Assembly (NCBI RefSeq): GCF_024105665.1
Contig: NZ_JAAAMK010000004.1
Location: forward strand, 124,001 to 188,000
Direction of reading: 5' to 3'
DNA length: 64,000 bases
Origin: Aliihoeflea aestuarii
Lineage (GTDB): Bacteria; Pseudomonadota; Alphaproteobacteria; Rhizobiales; Rhizobiaceae
A program made the position numbers and the translations under genes. Of the stretch, positions 33,721 through 42,649 are shown in pieces. Below the pieces are notes generated by a model. It was not told where the DNA came from. It was given only the letters and a program-made list of their open reading frames with translations, and did no database searches. Each line of letters starts with the position of its first letter. The stretch's first letter is position 1.

Positions 33721-35423
33721 CGCCAAGGCGCGACGGGCTGGCGCTGATCGCGCGTTTCGGCCCGCCGCTCACGATCGCGATCCTTGCGGGGCCGGTCGTC
33801 GCCGGTCTCCTCGGGACTGTCCTGCCCGCCTTCGGCTATCTGCCGGCGCTTGGCGGGACGGCCTTCGGCCTCGATGCGTTCAAAAGCCTACTGGCGATGC
33901 CGGGCATCGGCCGGTCGGCGCTTTTGAGCCTTGCAACCGGTCTCGCGTCAGCCGTCCTTTCGCTTGCCATCGTCATGGTCTTTCTGGCGGGCTGGGCCGG
34001 CACGCGGTCCTTCGCGCGCGTCCGCTCGATGATCTCGCCGCTTCTGTCCGTGCCGCATGCGGCGGCGGCCTTCGGCCTCACCTTTCTCATCGCGCCGTCG
34101 GGACTTCTCGCCCGGCTCGTCTCGCCCGGTCTCACCGGCTGGGAGCGGCCGCCCGATCTTCTCATCGTCAACGACCCGAACGGTCTGGCGCTGATCGCCG
34201 GTCTTGTCGTGAAGGAAGTGCCGTTCCTGCTTCTGATCGCGCTCGCGGCCCTGCCTCAGATCAAGCTCGTCGAAACGCGCGCGCTCGCCGCCTCGCTCGG
34301 CTATGGCCGTATCGCCGGCTTCCTTTATCTCGCGTGGCCTCAGCTCTACGGCCGGATCCGGCTTGCCGTCTTCGCCGTCATCGCCTTTGCGGCGTCGGTG
34401 GTGGACGTCGCGCTGATCCTCGGGCCGACGACGCCTGCCACACTCTCCGTTCGGCTCGTCGGCTGGATGAACGACCCGAACCTGTCCATGCGCTTCGTCG
34501 CCGCTGCGGGCGCCGTCCTGCAACTCGGTGTCGTCGTGGCCGCGCTCGGGCTGTGGCTCGTTCTGGAACGCGTCTTCGCCGCCCTGCGCAATGCCATGGC
34601 GGCGCGCGGACTGCGCCTTCGCCGCGACGCCGGCATTCGCCACGCCGCGCTCGGCCTGATGACGGCATCCGGCATCATCGTCGGCGCGGGCCTCGTCGCG
34701 CTCGGTCTCTGGTCGGTCGCCGGGCTCTGGCAATTTCCCGATCCGCTACCATCGGCCTTTACCCTGCGCGCCTGGACATCCGCCCTCCCGCGCATAGCGG
34801 CTCCACTCGGCACGACCCTTTGGGCCGGCGCGCTCTCGACGCTGATCGCCCTGGTGCTGACGCTTCTTTGCCTTTTGCGCGAACGAGATACGGGCCGAAC
34901 CGTCGGGAAGGGAGCGCTCGCCCTGATCTATCTGCCGCTGGTCGTGCCGCAGATCGCCTTCCTGTTCGGGCTGCAATTCCTGTTCCTGTCCTTCGACTTC
35001 GTGGCGCGTTTTCCCGCACTCGTGCTTGCGCATCTCGTCTTCGTCCTGCCTTACGTCTTCCTGTCGCTTTCCGACACATGGCGTGCGTTCGATCCGCGCT
35101 ACGAGGCGATCGCGGCGGGGCTTGGCAAATCGCGCTGGCGCACGCTCATCGCCATCCGGCTGCCGATGATGGTCCGCCCGATCCTGACGGCGGCAGCGGT
35201 CGGCTTCGCCGTTTCGGTCGCGCAATATCTGCCGACGCTTTTGATCGGCGCCGGACGTCTGCCGACCATCACGACGGAAGCCGTCGCGCTTGCGGCCGGC
35301 GGCGCGCGCCGCACGATCGGCGTCTACGCCTTCCTCCAAATGCTGTTGCCCGCCGTCGGTTTCGCCATTGCGATCCTTGTGCCGGCGCTGCTATTTCGCC
35401 AGCGCCGCGCCATGCAGGCGTAG
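33717..35423 (+). CDS. ABC transporter permease, double-length YnjC-like
   Basis: This inner-membrane permease of about 568 residues carries two binding-protein-dependent transport domains in one chain, each of about six helices. Coupling loops are visible in both halves: ALAASLGYGRIAGFLYLAWPQ near residue 190 and AIAAGLGKSRWRTLIAIRLP near residue 470. One chain therefore replaces the usual dimer. No ATG or GTG is near the family N-terminus. The TTG at 33717, overlapping the stop of the binding-protein gene (TTGA), is the likely start. Confidence 0.88.
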   Translation: MTPRRDGLALIARFGPPLTIAILAGPVVAGLLGTVLPAFGYLPALGGTAFGLDAFKSLLAMPGIGRSALLSLATGLASAVLSLAIVMVFLAGWAGTRSFARVRSMISPLLSVPHAAAAFGLTFLIAPSGLLARLVSPGLTGWERPPDLLIVNDPNGLALIAGLVVKEVPFLLLIALAALPQIKLVETRALAASLGYGRIAGFLYLAWPQLYGRIRLAVFAVIAFAASVVDVALILGPTTPATLSVRLVGWMNDPNLSMRFVAAAGAVLQLGVVVAALGLWLVLERVFAALRNAMAARGLRLRRDAGIRHAALGLMTASGIIVGAGLVALGLWSVAGLWQFPDPLPSAFTLRAWTSALPRIAAPLGTTLWAGALSTLIALVLTLLCLLRERDTGRTVGKGALALIYLPLVVPQIAFLFGLQFLFLSFDFVARFPALVLAHLVFVLPYVFLSLSDTWRAFDPRYEAIAAGLGKSRWRTLIAIRLPMMVRPILTAAAVGFAVSVAQYLPTLLIGAGRLPTITTEAVALAAGGARRTIGVYAFLQMLLPAVGFAIAILVPALLFRQRRAMQA

Positions 35424-35432
35424 AGGAAACCG

Positions 35433-36074
35433 ATGAACGATCTGAGGCTCGACGCCGTTTCGATCGCGCTTGACGGGCGGACCCTGCTCAGCCTGTCGGC
35501 ACGCGTCGAACCGGGCGAAACGCTGACCGTCATGGGACCGTCCGGCTCCGGCAAATCGTCGCTGCTCGCCTATATCGGCGGTTTCCTGGCGCCCGACTTC
35601 CACGCCAGCGGGAACGTGTTCGCCGGCGATGTCGAGATCACCGCCCTGCCCGCCGAAGCCCGTCATGCCGGCCTGCTCTTCCAGGACGCCCTGCTCTTTC
35701 CGCATATGTCGGTGGCGGCCAATGTCGCATTCGCCCTGCCGGCAAGCATCAAGGGGCGGGCCGCGCGGCTCGAACGCGCGGAAGACGCGCTTCAGGACGT
35801 CGATCTTGCCGGTTACGGCGACCGCGACCCCGCGACATTGTCCGGCGGGCAGAAGGCCCGCGTCGCGCTGGCGCGCACGCTCGTGTCGCAGCCGCGCATG
35901 CTTCTTCTGGACGAACCGTTCTCACGCCTCGACGCAGCCTTGCGCGCGCAGATCCGCGATCTCGTCTTCGAGCGCGCAAAGGCGGCCAAGCTTCCGGTCA
36001 TCCTCGTCACGCATGACGAAGCGGACGCGACAGCGGCAGGCGGCACCGTGGTGCGGATCGGCGGGGCGTCATGA
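35433..36074 (+). CDS. ABC transporter ATP-binding protein, YnjD-like
   Basis: This ATPase of 213 residues completes the YnjBCD-type importer. Walker A is GPSGSGKSS, the signature is LSGGQKARVALARTL, Walker B is LLLDEPFSRLD, and the switch His is in LVTHDEADA. It ends soon after the switch region, with no regulatory domain. It starts 9 bases after the permease gene and overlaps hrpB by 4 bases. Confidence 0.93.
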   Translation: MNDLRLDAVSIALDGRTLLSLSARVEPGETLTVMGPSGSGKSSLLAYIGGFLAPDFHASGNVFAGDVEITALPAEARHAGLLFQDALLFPHMSVAANVAFALPASIKGRAARLERAEDALQDVDLAGYGDRDPATLSGGQKARVALARTLVSQPRMLLLDEPFSRLDAALRAQIRDLVFERAKAAKLPVILVTHDEADATAAGGTVVRIGGAS

Positions 36075-38512
36075 CGCTGCCGCAACTTCCCGTCTCCGAA
36101 ATTCTTGGCACGCTTTCCGATGCGCTCTCGGCCAGTGGGCGTGCCGTCCTCATCGCGCCGCCCGGCGCGGGCAAGACGACGCTGGTTCCGCTGCATCTTC
36201 TCCAGTCCGGCCTCGCGGGCGCGGGCAAGATCCTGCTTCTCGAGCCGCGCCGCCTTGCCGCCCGCGCCGCCGCGCGGCGCATGGCAAGCCTGCTCGGCGA
36301 AGAGGTCGGCAGGACGGTCGGCTATGCGATGCGGATGGATTCGAAATCCGGTCCGGCGACGCGCATTCTTGTCGTGACCGAAGGCATCCTGGCCCGCATG
36401 ATCCTCGACGATCCCGAACTGGCGGGCATTTCAGCGGTCCTGTTCGACGAATTCCACGAGCGTTCGCTCGACGGCGATTTCGGGCTGGCGCTCGCGCTCG
36501 ACGTGCAGGCGGCGCTGCGGCCGGACCTGAAACTGCTCGTCATGTCGGCAACCATCGACGGCGCGCGCGTCGCCTCGCTTCTGGGCGATGCCCCGGTCGT
36601 GACCAGCGAAGGCCGCAGTTTCCCCGTCGAAACGCGCTATCGCGAGCGGCCGTCCTCCGTGCCCATCGAGGACGCCATGGCCGATGCGATCCGCGATGCG
36701 CTCAGCGACGAGGCGGGCAGCGTGCTCGCCTTCCTGCCCGGCCAGCGCGAGATCGAGCGTACGGCCGAGCGCATCCAGGGGCGCGTGCCGGACGATGTGG
36801 ACATCATCCCGCTCTACGGCGCGCTCGCGGGCAAAGCACAGGACGATGCGATCAAACCACCGCCCTCCGGCCGTCGCAAGGTCGTCCTCGCCACCTCCAT
36901 CGCGGAAACCTCGATCACCATCGACGGCGTACGGATCGTCATCGATTCCGGCCTTTCCCGTGTACCGAAATACGAACCCTCGACCGGCCTGACGCGGCTC
37001 GAGACCGTGCGCGTCTCACGCGCCTCCGCCGACCAGCGGGCGGGCCGCGCTGGCCGTACCGAGCCGGGCATCGCGATCCGGTTGTGGCGCGCGGAGCAGA
37101 CGGCCGCCCTGCCCGCCTTCTCGACGCCCGAAATCCTCGAAGCCGATCTGACCGGCCTCATCCTCGACGCGGCGGCCTTCGGCGTCACCGATCCAACGAC
37201 GCTCGCCTTCCTCGATGTGCCGCCTGCCGCCGCACTCACCGAAGCGCGCGCACTTCTGGCCAGCCTCGGCGCGCTCGATGATGACGGCCGCCTGACCGAT
37301 TCTGGCCGGCGCATGCGCAAGCTGGCGCTGCCCGTCCGGCTGGCGCATATGGTGACCGAGGCATCGGATACGCGGCTTGCCGCAAAGCTCGCCGTGCTTT
37401 TGACCGAACGTGGCCTCGGCGGAACGAGCATCGATCTCGACACAAGGCTTCGACGCTTTGCCGGCGAAAAAGGCCAGCGCGCGGATGCGGCTCGCGATCT
37501 GGCAAAGCGACTGGCCAGACAGGCCGGATCATCCTCGCAGCAAGGGACAAGTACCGGCGCGGCGCTTCTCCTCGCCTATCCCGACCGCGTCGCCAAGGCG
37601 CGCGGGGCGCACGGCCATTTCGTGCTCGCCAATGGGCGGGGCGGGGCGATCGACGCTGCCGATGGCCTTGCCAGCGCCCCGTTCATCGTCGTCGCCGATC
37701 TTCAGGGCCGCGCGCAAAATGCCCGCATCGCCTCTGCGGCCACGATCATCGAGGACGAAATCCGGGTGGTTCTTGGTCCCCGCATCGAAACGGCCCGCGA
37801 TACCTCGTTCGACCCGCAACGCGGAACGGTGCGCGTGCGCGAGACCGAACGGCTCGGATCGATCACACTCACCGAGCGGCAACTGCCCGCGCCAAAAGGT
37901 GCGGATGCCGACGACGCGATCATCGACGCGGTGCGGTCGCATGGCCTTGCCATCCTGCCTTGGAACAAGGGCGTGCAAACGCTGCGCGCCCGGCTCGGCT
38001 GGTTGCATCTGGGTCTGGGCGAACCGTGGCCGGCGGTGGACGACGACGCGCTCGTGGCCGCGCTCGACGACTGGCTCCTGCCGTTCCTGACCGGCACCGC
38101 CGATCTTGCGCGGCTTCCCACCTCCGCGCTTCATGACGGGCTGATGTCGCTGGTGCCTTATGATCTGCACCGCAAGCTCGAAACGCTCGCGCCGACGCAT
38201 TACGACGCGCCGTCGGGCAGCCGTCTGCCGGTGCGCTACGAGGAAAACGGGCCGGTCCTCGCCATTCGCGTGCAGGAATTGTTCGGGCTCGACGCGCATC
38301 CCTCCATCGCGGGCGGCACGGTGCCGATGACGCTGGAACTGCTCTCGCCTGCGCATCGCCCGATCCAGACGACACGCGACCTGCCCGGCTTCTGGCGCGG
38401 CTCATGGGCCGACGTGCGCGCCGACATGCGCGGGCGCTATCCCAAACACCACTGGCCTGAAAACCCGCTCGAAGCACAGGCGACCGCCCGCGCCAAACCG
38501 CGCGGGACTTAG
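36071..38512 (+). CDS. hrpB: ATP-dependent helicase HrpB
   Basis: This large DEAH-type helicase of 813 residues belongs to the HrpB family. The motor has Walker A APPGAGKTT, the DEFHERS box, SAT in VMSATIDGARV, and motif VI QRAGRAGRTEPG. A helicase-associated region and the HrpB C-terminal domain follow (from about residue 480, ending near GFWRGSWADVRADMRGRYPKHHWPE, a family signature). The biological substrate is poorly defined; roles in RNA metabolism are proposed for relatives. Its ATG overlaps the ABC ATPase stop, so it is cotranscribed with a transporter with which it has no obvious link. Confidence 0.95.
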   Translation: MTLPQLPVSEILGTLSDALSASGRAVLIAPPGAGKTTLVPLHLLQSGLAGAGKILLLEPRRLAARAAARRMASLLGEEVGRTVGYAMRMDSKSGPATRILVVTEGILARMILDDPELAGISAVLFDEFHERSLDGDFGLALALDVQAALRPDLKLLVMSATIDGARVASLLGDAPVVTSEGRSFPVETRYRERPSSVPIEDAMADAIRDALSDEAGSVLAFLPGQREIERTAERIQGRVPDDVDIIPLYGALAGKAQDDAIKPPPSGRRKVVLATSIAETSITIDGVRIVIDSGLSRVPKYEPSTGLTRLETVRVSRASADQRAGRAGRTEPGIAIRLWRAEQTAALPAFSTPEILEADLTGLILDAAAFGVTDPTTLAFLDVPPAAALTEARALLASLGALDDDGRLTDSGRRMRKLALPVRLAHMVTEASDTRLAAKLAVLLTERGLGGTSIDLDTRLRRFAGEKGQRADAARDLAKRLARQAGSSSQQGTSTGAALLLAYPDRVAKARGAHGHFVLANGRGGAIDAADGLASAPFIVVADLQGRAQNARIASAATIIEDEIRVVLGPRIETARDTSFDPQRGTVRVRETERLGSITLTERQLPAPKGADADDAIIDAVRSHGLAILPWNKGVQTLRARLGWLHLGLGEPWPAVDDDALVAALDDWLLPFLTGTADLARLPTSALHDGLMSLVPYDLHRKLETLAPTHYDAPSGSRLPVRYEENGPVLAIRVQELFGLDAHPSIAGGTVPMTLELLSPAHRPIQTTRDLPGFWRGSWADVRADMRGRYPKHHWPENPLEAQATARAKPRGT

Positions 38513-38589
38513 CGCGAGTTTCGGAGACTTGCTTTACCTGCGACACCCATGCTCTTGGCGTTTGCCCCGTGCGGACGCATAAGGGTGCG

Positions 38590-39942
38590 ATGGTCGAAGA
38601 GCTTCTTGCGCCGGACCCCCGGCATATTCACCACATCAGGCTGAACACGCTGATCCGGCTGCGCTGGCTCGCCGTGGTCGGGCAGAGCGCGGCCGTTCTC
38701 ATCGTCGCCTTCTGGCTCCAGTTTCCCGTGCCGGTCGCGCTCTGTCTGGCGCTGATCGGCTGCTCGGCGTGGCTCAACCTCTTAATGGCGGTGCGCTACC
38801 CCGCTACCCATCGCCTGCCGCCACTCGCCGCGCTCGCCATATTGACGTTCGACGCGTTGCAACTGGGCGGCCTTCTCTACATGACCGGCGGGCTGACCAA
38901 CCCGTTCGCGCTCCTGATGACCGTTCCCGTCATCATCTCGGCGACCTCGCTGCCGCTGCGCTGGACCGCGATGCTCGGCGCGCTGGTGATCGCCATGGCG
39001 ACCGGGCTCGCCTTCTTTCATCATCCGCTGCCGTGGTTTCCGGGCACCGAACTTTCGATGCCGATCATCTATGTCGCGGGCATCTGGATGGCGATCGTGT
39101 CCTGCCTCGCCTTCACGGCCTTTTATGCCTACCGCGTCGCCGAGGAAGCGCGGCTTCTGGCGACCGCACTCGCGGCGACCGAACTCGTCCTCCAGCGCGA
39201 GCAGCATCTGTCGGCGCTGGACGGGCTCGCCGCCGCTGCCGCGCATGAGCTCGGCACGCCGCTGGCCACCATCGCGCTCGTCGCCAAGGAAATGGAACGC
39301 GCGCTCGGCAAGGATCCCCGTTTCGGCGAGGACGTGACCTTGCTGCGTTCCCAAAGCGAGCGCTGCCGCGCGATCCTCAAGCAATTGACCAGCCTGTCTT
39401 CGCAAGGCGAGGCGCATATGGCGCGCCTGCCGTTCACGTCGCTGATCGAGGAAGTGATCGCGCCGCATCGCGATTTCGGCATCGAAATCCGGCTCGAACC
39501 GGGCAAGCTCTTGGGCGCCGAGCCGGTCGGACGGCGCAATCCGGGCGTGATCTACGGGCTTGGCAACGTCGTGGAAAACGCCGTCGATTTCGCGCGAGAC
39601 ACGGTCTCCGTCAAATGGGAGTGGAACGCCACCTCGGTTTCTCTCGAAGTGCTCGACGACGGCGAAGGTTTCTCGCCCGAAGTGCTCGACCGCATCGGCG
39701 AGCCCTATATGACGAAGCGATCCGCCGCATCGGCGGGCGGCGGGCTCGGGCTTGGCCTCTTCATCGCCAAGACGCTGCTCGAACGCTCGGGCGCCACTGT
39801 CAGCTTCGGCAATGCGCACGGACCGGGTCAGGGCGCGGCTGTTAAGGTATCGTGGCCGCGCGGCGCTCTCGAGGCCGTTCATGCGAATTCGTCATCGAAT
39901 GCAACGGAAATGCTGGAAAACGCGGCAATTTTGCCTAGATAA
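38590..39942 (+). CDS. actS: Redox-sensing histidine kinase ActS/RegB/PrrB
   Basis: This membrane kinase of 450 residues has six hydrophobic helices in the first 185. The quinone-sensing signature GGLTNPF is at residues 100-106. The H box is HELGTPLATI with His219, and the redox-active cysteine of RegB is present as Cys259 (SQSERCRAI). ATPase motifs NVVENAVDFA, DDGEGFSPE and GGGLGLGLFIAKTLLERSG follow. The family adjusts respiration, carbon fixation and nitrogen or acid-tolerance genes to the redox state. AGGG is 4 bases before the ATG at 38590; a GTG at 38569 has no such site. The partner regulator gene follows by 22 bases. Confidence 0.94.
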   Translation: MVEELLAPDPRHIHHIRLNTLIRLRWLAVVGQSAAVLIVAFWLQFPVPVALCLALIGCSAWLNLLMAVRYPATHRLPPLAALAILTFDALQLGGLLYMTGGLTNPFALLMTVPVIISATSLPLRWTAMLGALVIAMATGLAFFHHPLPWFPGTELSMPIIYVAGIWMAIVSCLAFTAFYAYRVAEEARLLATALAATELVLQREQHLSALDGLAAAAAHELGTPLATIALVAKEMERALGKDPRFGEDVTLLRSQSERCRAILKQLTSLSSQGEAHMARLPFTSLIEEVIAPHRDFGIEIRLEPGKLLGAEPVGRRNPGVIYGLGNVVENAVDFARDTVSVKWEWNATSVSLEVLDDGEGFSPEVLDRIGEPYMTKRSAASAGGGLGLGLFIAKTLLERSGATVSFGNAHGPGQGAAVKVSWPRGALEAVHANSSSNATEMLENAAILPR

Positions 39943-39964
39943 AGGCGAACACGGGACCAAAACC

Positions 39965-40531
39965 ATGATCGAAGATGAAGCCACCCTCGAACAGGCCGAT
40001 CTGGGCGATGACGCAACGCTCCTGCTTGTCGATGACGACAAACCTTTCGTGACGCGTCTGGCGCGCGCGATGGAAAGCCGGGGATTCCTCGTCGACACGG
40101 CCGAGAGCGTCGAGGAAGCGGTGGGCAAGGTCCGCGCCGCGCCGCCCGCCTATGCCGTGGTCGACATGCGGCTCGGCGACGGCAACGGGCTCGACGTGGT
40201 CGCCGCCATCCGCGACAAGCGTGACGATTGCCGCACCATCATTCTGACCGGCTACGGCAACATCGCAACCGCCGTTACGGCGGTGAAGCTCGGCGCTGTC
40301 GATTATTTGTCCAAGCCCGCCGATGCAGACGACGTGTACGCCGCGCTCACCCGCCAGTCGGGCGAAAAAGCCGCGCCGCCGGAAAACCCGATGTCGGCCG
40401 ACCGGGTGCGCTGGGAACATATCCAGCGGGTCTACGAAATGTGCGACCGCAACGTGTCGGAAACCGCGCGCCGCCTCAACATGCACCGCCGGACATTGCA
40501 GCGCATCCTCGCCAAGCGCGCGCCGAGATAG
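39965..40531 (+). CDS. actR: Redox response regulator ActR/RegA/PrrA
   Basis: This two-domain regulator of 188 residues is the partner of ActS. The receiver has the acidic pocket LLVDDDKPF, phosphoacceptor Asp67 in VVDMRLGDGNG, the Thr in ILTGYGNIATA and Lys117 in YLSKPA. A short Pro-rich linker leads to a Fis-type helix-turn-helix at the C-terminus (WEHIQRVYEMCDRNVSETARRLNMHRRTLQRILAK), almost invariant in this family. Confidence 0.97.
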   Translation: MIEDEATLEQADLGDDATLLLVDDDKPFVTRLARAMESRGFLVDTAESVEEAVGKVRAAPPAYAVVDMRLGDGNGLDVVAAIRDKRDDCRTIILTGYGNIATAVTAVKLGAVDYLSKPADADDVYAALTRQSGEKAAPPENPMSADRVRWEHIQRVYEMCDRNVSETARRLNMHRRTLQRILAKRAPR

Positions 40532-40563
40532 GCGATCGATCGCTTCTGCACGGCAGAGACGTG

Positions 40564-40608
40564 GAGGCTTGGATTTCTGTGACGAGCACAGGAATCCATC
40601 CATGCCTC
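40564..40608. terminator. Hairpin between actR and mmcB
   Basis: GAGGC...GCCTC outer arms enclose GGATTTCTGTG/CACAGGAATCC, an 11-base stem with one mismatch. There is no T tract of note. It sits between convergent genes and may end both transcripts. I recall similar GGATTCCTGTG palindromes in rhizobial intergenic DNA, but cannot verify copy number here. Confidence 0.5.
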
Positions 40609-40631
40609 GACGGCCCGCTATCGACACGGAA

Positions 40632-41135
40632 TCAGCACTCCGCACTGTCGTCCAGCAGCGGCACCGCGACGCCGGCGATTTCAGCCGCTGTGATGCGTGA
40701 TGCGGCGGCGCGGGCGATCCGGAGCGTCAGCGCCTTGCGCAAGGGTGCGGACAGGCGATGCTCGGGCGCTTCGCGCATGATTTCCGCGCCATAGCCATCC
40801 GACAGGATGAAACCGCATTCTTCGGGAAAGATGTCGGCCGGCACGCCCGGATGCGTGGCGAAGAACAGCCGATCCGAATGAAGCCTGTATTCGGGCCATT
40901 TGCGGTCGACCCGAAAATCCTCGATCGACGTCTTGATCTCGATGATCCAGATATCGCCCTTCGGCGTCAGCGCGACGAGATCTGCCCGCCGGCCCGTGGG
41001 CAGGCACAGTTCGGGCACGACCGAAACACCCATGTCGATCAGGAGGCGCTGAACGCCGCGACGCACAAGCAGCGCCCGGTCGGACTGGCGACCATCGGCG
41101 AGCGGATTGAAAGATACGGGCGATACGAACGGCAT
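40632..41135 (-). CDS. mmcB: DNA repair putative nuclease MmcB
   Basis: This 167-residue protein matches the MmcB family, implicated in mitomycin C damage repair in Caulobacter. The nuclease-fold core has a PD-(D/E)XK-like arrangement: Asp52 in GRRADLVALT and Glu66/Lys68 in IWIIEIKTSIEDF, followed by DRKWPEYR and the ending LRIARAAASRITAAE. I saw no GTTC-N7-GTTC or GAAC-N7-GAAC SOS box in the 100 bases upstream. It is convergent with actR. Confidence 0.88.
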   Translation of the reverse strand: MPFVSPVSFNPLADGRQSDRALLVRRGVQRLLIDMGVSVVPELCLPTGRRADLVALTPKGDIWIIEIKTSIEDFRVDRKWPEYRLHSDRLFFATHPGVPADIFPEECGFILSDGYGAEIMREAPEHRLSAPLRKALTLRIARAAASRITAAEIAGVAVPLLDDSAEC

Positions 41136-41344
41136 GAGCTGATTTTCGCAGGATTCGACCGGCGGCGAAAGCCCGCCATACGCACGCGGATATTGTTGCG
41201 AAATTGCCGCAATTCACAAAGCTTTGCATGAATCGCCAAGCTCAATGAAGCTTTTAGACTTGGCAAATCATGGCTGGATGGAGTAAATCGTGAGCAATTG
41301 AGATTCAGGCGAACCGTCAAGGCAACAGGACAACCGCCAAGAGA

Positions 41345-41372
41345 AAAAGCCGGGCGCAAGCCCGGCTTTTTT
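41345..41372 (+). terminator. Strong intrinsic terminator with no annotated gene before it
   Basis: AAAAGCCGGGC and GCCCGGCTTTTTT form a stem closed by a GCAA tetraloop and end in six T. No coding gene precedes it on the plus strand within 200 bases. The 209 bases between the mmcB start and this hairpin may encode a small RNA; mmcB reads the other way. Confidence 0.8.
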
Positions 41373-41464
41373 CGTTTGAGAAAAGATTCGGAACCTGTCC
41401 GACAAATACAATTTTCACATTTTCGCGGGAGCGATAGGAACGACAGTTCGGCAACCAATGGGCC

Positions 41465-41833
41465 GTGCGGTCCTTTAATATCCGACATGCGATTGCTGGA
41501 ACCGCCCAAGTCAAAATAGTCTTGCCCGGCTTCCAGCCATTTGCGTGGAGGAGCACACTTTACACGGTAGGAACGAAGGCCCATGCCAAGGCTGGACGCG
41601 ACAGGGCTTGTATCGAGAAAGCGATCGATACGCTTGCCGCCGAGAACCATGAGCTTGATCGCGAAACAGTCGAAAATGCCCGGCGATTCATACGTTTCGC
41701 CGAGCGGCGGTATTGTCCACCCAGCGAAGTTTGCCGCGGCTACTGGCCGGCGATCTCGGACGATCTCAAGTTAATCCTCGACGCCTCGATCCCGCAAGCG
41801 CCGACGAAACCTAGTACATCAACGAATGCCTAG
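41465..41833 (+). CDS. Hypothetical protein, uncertain
   Basis: An open frame of up to 122 codons from a GTG, with its last 85 codons the most protein-like (ACIEKAIDTLAAENHELDRE, VENARRFIRFAERRYCPPSE). GGAGGAG occurs at 41548-41554 but no good in-frame start follows it. The stop overlaps the nfuA stop codon on the other strand. No family is recognised. It could be a genuine small gene or a decayed one. Confidence 0.35.
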   Translation: MRSFNIRHAIAGTAQVKIVLPGFQPFAWRSTLYTVGTKAHAKAGRDRACIEKAIDTLAAENHELDRETVENARRFIRFAERRYCPPSEVCRGYWPAISDDLKLILDASIPQAPTKPSTSTNA

Positions 41834-42405
41834 ACGACCTGTTCGACCTGCTGCACTTCCGGCACGAAATGACGAAGCAGGTTCTGGATGCCGTGCTTCA
41901 GCGTCGCGGTCGAGGACGGGCAACCGGCGCAGGCGCCCTTCATGTGAAGGAAAACCGTGCCGTTTTCATAGCCCCGGAACGTGATGTCGCCGCCGTCCTG
42001 CGCCACGGCCGGGCGCACGCGCGTATCGAGCAGTTCCTTGATCGTCACGACGATTTCCTCGTCGGCCGCATCGTAGAATTCCTCGCCTTCGGCAACCTCG
42101 TCGGCGCGCGCCTGCGAGCCCGACGCCATGACCGGCTGGCCGGACATGAAATGCTCCATGATCGTGCCGAGGATGGCCGGCTTCAGGTGCTGCCAGTCCG
42201 CGCCGTCCTTGGTCACTGTGATGAAATCGTAGCCGAAGAAGACGCCGGTGACGCCCGGAACCTCGAACAGGCGTGCCGCCAGCGGCGATGCCTCTGCGGC
42301 ACCAGCCGCATCGCGGAAATCGGCCGTGCCTTCTTCAAGGACAACCTTGCCGGGAAGGAATTTCAACGTCGCCGGATTGGGCGTGGCTTCCGTCTGGATG
42401 AACAT
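41830..42405 (-). CDS. NifU-like iron-sulfur scaffold/carrier protein (NfuA)
   Basis: This protein of 191 residues delivers Fe-S clusters to target enzymes. The N-terminal Nfu domain (about residues 1-90) starts MFIQTEATPNPATLKFLPG. The C-terminal NifU-type domain (about residues 110-185) has the cluster motif GACAGCPSSTATLKHGI, giving the CxxC pair. The order next to usp and trpS is the one I know from rhizobial genomes. Confidence 0.95.
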   Translation of the reverse strand: MFIQTEATPNPATLKFLPGKVVLEEGTADFRDAAGAAEASPLAARLFEVPGVTGVFFGYDFITVTKDGADWQHLKPAILGTIMEHFMSGQPVMASGSQARADEVAEGEEFYDAADEEIVVTIKELLDTRVRPAVAQDGGDITFRGYENGTVFLHMKGACAGCPSSTATLKHGIQNLLRHFVPEVQQVEQVV

Positions 42406-42505
42406 GGCTCTGTCTCGCTCTCGCGGAAATCTGGAATAGTTCTAAAATAGAGGCTGGCTCGCGCGATTGCAATATCGCGCGGGCTGGCGAACGGGCTTTT
42501 GACCC

Positions 42506-42649
42506 AGGGTAGTGGAAGATCGGGTTTGGGACGAGTCGAAAACGGCGGATTTCGAGAACCGGAGCGGAGCTTACATTGGGTACGTGAGCACCGGAAGCGC
42601 AGAAAGCTGTCGTTTGCAGGCCGTCCCAAGCCCGATCTTCCACTACCCT
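42506..42649. repeat. Inverted-repeat intergenic element (RIME-like)
   Basis: Arms of 28 bases at 42506-42533 and 42622-42649 are reverse complements with one mismatch, enclosing 88 bases. The interior has GTACGTGAGCACCGGAAGCG. I associate this layout with the rhizobial intergenic mosaic elements. The outer end of the right arm touches the usp stop codon. Confidence 0.7.

Noticed and set aside
41136-41240. LexA/SOS box before mmcB
   Set aside because: No GTTC-N7-GTTC or GAAC-N7-GAAC pattern was found by eye.
41039-41650. 203-codon minus-strand frame covering the mmcB upstream region
   Set aside because: It crosses a strong terminator hairpin, overlaps mmcB in another frame and its translation is not protein-like.
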